The notes under the pieces: model-generated
What the model was told of the DNA's origin: nothing
The model's database searches: none
The model's input: only the letters and a program-made list of their open reading frames with translations
Part shown: in pieces, positions 6,600 through 9,255 of the stretch
Position numbering within the stretch: the first letter of the stretch is position 1
How the letters are laid out: the number at the start of each line of letters is the position of its first letter
Position numbers and translations under genes: made by a program
Origin: an uncultured Ignavibacteriota bacterium
GTDB taxonomy: Bacteria; Bacteroidota; Ignavibacteria; Tepidaquicellales; Tepidaquicellaceae
Reading direction: 5' to 3'
Length of the DNA stretch: 9,255 bases
Assembly (NCBI GenBank): GCA_903901375.1
Contig: CAIUQV010000581.1
Coordinates: forward strand, 1-9,255

Positions 6600-7697
6600 T
6601 ATTTTGTTATTCGATATGTAATTTAGAACTTCATTTACTTTTACATTGCTAAGACAAACCGGTTTTTCATATTTACAAACCCAATTACATTTAAAACAAT
6701 CTAACTCATTATAAAAATATTTTGCTGTTGCTTCTTTGCCGGGAACAGGAAAATACCTGCCAAATGTACCTCCCCCTATTATTGCAATCGTTTTTATATT
6801 TAGTTTCAATGCCAGATGTGTCAATCCAGAATCGTTGCCGATAAATAAAACCGAATTCAAAATAATATTGGCAACCTCGGAGAGATTTACGGTTGATATT
6901 TTAAACTTAGGGTTGCTTAGAAAATCCTGAAAGTCATTTAATGCCGATTTCTTCTCGCCGGGTGAACATAAAACATATATATTTGCAGAAAGAATTAATC
7001 TTTCAATTATTGCTTTGTAATTTTCAATATCCCAGTTTTTCACAATTTCAGACGAATAAGGACTTACTATAATATATGGACTTTCATTGCGTATATTTAA
7101 CTTTTTATGAGCAAAAAAACTTTTTTCTGATGTGGTTTCACAGTTGTGATTGCTAAACTTATAAAGCAGCCGGCTTATTTTTTCATATTCATTTTCGATA
7201 TTCCAAAATAGTAAAGATGTATATTTCTTATTCCAGTAATTGAGGTACCTCTCGCCTAAATAGGTCGCAGAATTATTTGTCACGTGTTTTACACGAGCCC
7301 CTGTAATATGAGTCAATATTTCATTTATCTGACCACGTGCCTGACTTATATTGTAAACTTCAGAAATAAACAGTTTATTCAAATACTTAACAAACGCAAA
7401 ATTGTAGAAAACCGACGACACAAATTGCTTATGGTCAAATAATATTATTTTAACTTTCCCTTCATAATTTTCTAACAGTTTTGAATATTTACTTTTTATC
7501 AATAAATAAACATTGTCATAATCGGAAAATATGCAGTTATCTTCTAAAATCCCTGAAGATATGATAATATCACCTATTTTATCCGTTTGTATGAACATCA
7601 GATTCTTTTCTGATAGCTCTTTAGTACTTCTTAAAAATATGAACTTTACAAATTTATAATAAGTCACTGCAATAATATTCTTAAGGAACCTCTTCAT
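6594..7697 (-). CDS. GT9 family glycosyltransferase (ADP-heptose:LPS heptosyltransferase-like)
   Basis: This 367-residue protein has the heptosyltransferase (GT9, GT-B fold) pattern. FIQTDKIGDIIISSGIL (35-51) matches the N-terminal family motif with the presumed catalytic Asp43. YIIVSPYSSEIVKNWD (208-223) is the donor-domain entry strand, with a basic residue plus Trp where heptosyltransferases carry the K-x-W element. LFIGNDSGLTHLA (284-296) is the GxDSGxxHLA nucleotide-sugar motif. WaaC/WaaF-type members add heptose to the lipopolysaccharide inner core; many environmental members have unknown sugars, so I give no symbol. The C-terminal part has four clustered cysteines (334, 337, 341, 348), seen in a subset of GT9-like proteins and possibly metal-binding or disulfide-forming. 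A slightly basic, hydrophobic N-terminal segment (about 1-24) may associate with the membrane. The ATG at 7697 overlaps the upstream stop in a 4-base ATGA junction, so it is the third gene of the right-hand minus-strand run, and it ends 6 bases inside the convergent GT4 gene. Confidence 0.88.
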   Translation of the reverse strand: MKRFLKNIIAVTYYKFVKFIFLRSTKELSEKNLMFIQTDKIGDIIISSGILEDNCIFSDYDNVYLLIKSKYSKLLENYEGKVKIILFDHKQFVSSVFYNFAFVKYLNKLFISEVYNISQARGQINEILTHITGARVKHVTNNSATYLGERYLNYWNKKYTSLLFWNIENEYEKISRLLYKFSNHNCETTSEKSFFAHKKLNIRNESPYIIVSPYSSEIVKNWDIENYKAIIERLILSANIYVLCSPGEKKSALNDFQDFLSNPKFKISTVNLSEVANIILNSVLFIGNDSGLTHLALKLNIKTIAIIGGGTFGRYFPVPGKEATAKYFYNELDCFKCNWVCKYEKPVCLSNVKVNEVLNYISNNKIL

Positions 7698-8641
7698 TTT
7701 AACTTTATATAATATGTGTCATAATTAAAATACCTAATAATGAGAGAATTGGCTTTTCGCAGAAATCCTTTATGTCTTAATGACTTAATTATAAAATTAC
7801 CAAGTAGTGTAGGGAGCAGATACCTAAACAGTTTTAACTTTTTTATTTCAGGACTAAACAGCAATTTAAAAAACATTTGCCTCGCTTTCTGTATATCATT
7901 CCTGTAATACTCCAGTAACCCGATTTGGAATATTGTTTCGGCGGTGTTTTTGTTTGTGTTTAGTTTTTTCTTAAGATATTTTAAACCCAGTAAATATGAT
8001 ATCTTATTGTAATGGCTATTTGATCTGTCTTTAAATATTCTGTAATAGTATAATGGCTCTTGTAAATTATAAAATTTAATACTGTTTATTAACTTCAAAA
8101 ACAAATCCAAGTCTTCAGCATAATACAGATTTTCATCATAAGGATTTAAATTCATTAACTTAGACTTCTTTAACATAATTGTTGAATGCAGAACTGAAGT
8201 AATAACGGGCATCATAAACGCAATCTCAATGTGATATTCGGGCATCTTTTTCTCGTATAACTTATCGCCAGATTCATTGATACATATATAGTTGGTTCCT
8301 ACAATATCGGTTTCGGGATTATCTTTTAAAAAATTTATCTGTCTTTCAAGCTTTTTAGAATCAATGATGTCATCTCCGTCCATCCTGCAGATATAATCAA
8401 ACTGTGCTTTTTGAATTCCGTAATTTAATTTGTGAGAAATATTCCCCGAATAATGAATGTATTTTATTCTTTGATCAGAATACGAATTAATAATTTCCGT
8501 TGTTTCGTCATCGGAATCATCAAGTATTATAAGCTCAAAATCCCTGTATGTCTGATTAAGAACACTTTCGATGGATTTATTAATGTACTTTCCGGCATTT
8601 TTTACCGGCATTAATATTGAAATTCCACCCCTATTGCTCAT
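7694..8641 (-). CDS. GT2 family glycosyltransferase (EpsE/WaaV-like, GT-A fold)
   Basis: This 315-residue inverting GT2 enzyme starts at an ATG. GGISILMPVKNAGKYI (5-20) is the first Rossmann strand and loop, followed by SIESVLNQTY (23-32), a signature of bacterial polysaccharide GT2 enzymes. Donor binding uses ILDDSDD (39-45); CRMDGDD (85-91) holds the metal-binding DxD-type motif. LYYAEDLDLFLKL (172-184) contains the ED pair that normally holds the catalytic base, and the YYYR at 198-201 fits the family. The C-terminal third (about 215-315) is basic and hydrophobic, without clear transmembrane helices, and could dock to the inner membrane. The enzyme would add one sugar from a nucleotide donor to a growing cytoplasmic glycan; the sugar cannot be predicted. 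Its first 11 bases overlap the 3' end of the upstream GT4 gene and its TGA overlaps the ATG of the GT9 gene, so all three are cotranscribed. Confidence 0.92.
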   Translation of the reverse strand: MSNRGGISILMPVKNAGKYINKSIESVLNQTYRDFELIILDDSDDETTEIINSYSDQRIKYIHYSGNISHKLNYGIQKAQFDYICRMDGDDIIDSKKLERQINFLKDNPETDIVGTNYICINESGDKLYEKKMPEYHIEIAFMMPVITSVLHSTIMLKKSKLMNLNPYDENLYYAEDLDLFLKLINSIKFYNLQEPLYYYRIFKDRSNSHYNKISYLLGLKYLKKKLNTNKNTAETIFQIGLLEYYRNDIQKARQMFFKLLFSPEIKKLKLFRYLLPTLLGNFIIKSLRHKGFLRKANSLIIRYFNYDTYYIKLK

Positions 8642-9255
8642 AATATGGCATATAATAGTTCATTAAAACTTTTTTCCAGGAAAACAATCTTAAATCTCCA
8701 AATAATTCGAAATCTAATTTATCGTTTAACACATCACTTATACACTTTATAAGAGTTTTGCTGTCCCCGTAATCTGTAATCGATGCCGATACAAAGTCCC
8801 TGATAATTTCGCTTACACCTGTTTGTTTTGTTAATATCGGGTACATACCACAGGAAACTGCCTCAACTACCGAAATGTTAAATGTGTCGTACTTGCCCGG
8901 AGAAACGATAACTTTTTTGTTCTTCAGAAACTCAGCCATTTTTATCGGAGGCATTTTATCAACCATTATAATCTTATCACTATAATCACTGCTGATTAAT
9001 TGATGATTATTAATAGAATCAATGACGTACAACTTCCAATTTAAATTGCATTTTGAAAGTGATTCAAAAAGCAAACCAAAACCTTTCTCTTCCTTCTTAA
9101 TATTACCAATAAAAACTATACTGTTAATTTCTTTAAGTGAATTATGATTTAAACCGGACTCCAGAAAACAAGTATCAATTCCGTTTATTGTTTTAGAAAA
9201 CTTTCCACTGTCAGGTGAATAATATAGATATACTATTTTCTTTGAGAATTCAGAC
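8631..9255 (-). CDS. GT4 family glycosyltransferase, C-terminal part, cut by window edge
   Basis: The reading frame is open from the right edge to a TAG at 8631-8633, giving 207 visible codons (first full codon 9254-9252). A TTG at 9074 is not a credible start, because clear family sequence continues upstream of it. The visible part is the donor-binding domain of a GT-B glycosyltransferase: TINGIDTCFLES (22-33, the NGID-T-x-F motif), IVFIGNIKKEEKGFGLL (46-62, with the conserved Gly and Lys-Gly), VSPGKYDTFNISVVEAVSCG (117-136) and GVSEII (146-151). The E-x7-E motif reads Asp123-x7-Glu131. The missing 5' part should encode the N-terminal acceptor domain, usually about 150-200 residues. It is the most upstream visible gene of the right-hand minus-strand run and overlaps the GT2 start by 11 bases. 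It is not closely similar to the GT4 enzyme at 5538 beyond family motifs, so it probably acts at another step of the glycan. Confidence 0.88.
   Translation of the reverse strand, partial: SEFSKKIVYLYYSPDSGKFSKTINGIDTCFLESGLNHNSLKEINSIVFIGNIKKEEKGFGLLFESLSKCNLNWKLYVIDSINNHQLISSDYSDKIIMVDKMPPIKMAEFLKNKKVIVSPGKYDTFNISVVEAVSCGMYPILTKQTGVSEIIRDFVSASITDYGDSKTLIKCISDVLNDKLDFELFGDLRLFSWKKVLMNYYMPYYEQ

Noticed and set aside
6560..6640. Possible bidirectional terminator at the convergent junction
   Set aside because: Only a 4-base-pair stem of AT-rich sequence can be formed by eye and there is no GC-rich hairpin followed by a T tract.
8631..9074. Short 147-residue protein starting at 9074
   Set aside because: The start is a TTG inside a longer frame that runs to the window edge, and conserved GT4 motifs lie upstream of it, so it is the tail of a larger gene.

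Overview
This 9,255-base, AT-rich window is a packed surface-glycan (O-antigen, exopolysaccharide or glycoprotein glycan) assembly locus. It very probably comes from the Bacteroidota/Ignavibacteriota side of the FCB group. The reasons are the low GC content, the near absence of Shine-Dalgarno motifs, and above all a partial gene at the left edge whose product resembles the N-terminus of gingipain/PorU-like (peptidase family C25) proteins of type IX secretion. Phylum-level placement is inference; there is no rRNA or other marker here.

Layout. Leftmost is a minus-strand pair: a WecG/TagA/CpsF-family glycosyltransferase (752-1507), followed 4 bases downstream by the N-terminal 249 codons of a secreted C25/PorU-like protein that runs off the left edge (747-1). 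Diverging from it across about 60 bases is a plus-strand run of four genes (1570-6599): a multi-pass GT-C-like membrane glycosyltransferase, a GT2 enzyme of the polyprenyl-phosphate-sugar synthase (Alg5/Dpm1-like) type, a second large multi-pass GT-C-like protein, and a cytoplasmic GT4 glycosyltransferase. The last three are joined by stop/start overlaps. Converging on this run and overlapping its last 6 bases is a minus-strand run of three overlapping genes: a GT4 glycosyltransferase cut by the right edge (9255-8631), a GT2 glycosyltransferase (8641-7694) and a GT9 heptosyltransferase-like protein (7697-6594).

How the genes may work together (inference). The soluble GT2, GT4, GT9 and WecG-like enzymes would build a lipid-linked oligosaccharide on the cytoplasmic face of the inner membrane. 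The Alg5-like GT2 would charge polyprenyl phosphate with a single hexose, and the two GT-C-like membrane proteins could use that donor on the periplasmic face to decorate the glycan or another acceptor. No flippase, sugar-nucleotide synthesis gene, ligase or clear polymerase is visible, so the locus must extend beyond the window or rely on genes elsewhere. Every base lies in or within about 100 bases of a gene. I found no tRNA, rRNA, CRISPR array, insertion sequence or convincing intrinsic terminator. I see no wholly new system; the points most worth a second look are the coupling of a WecG-family gene to a C25/PorU-like gene, and the lipid-phosphate-sugar synthase flanked by two GT-C-like proteins.
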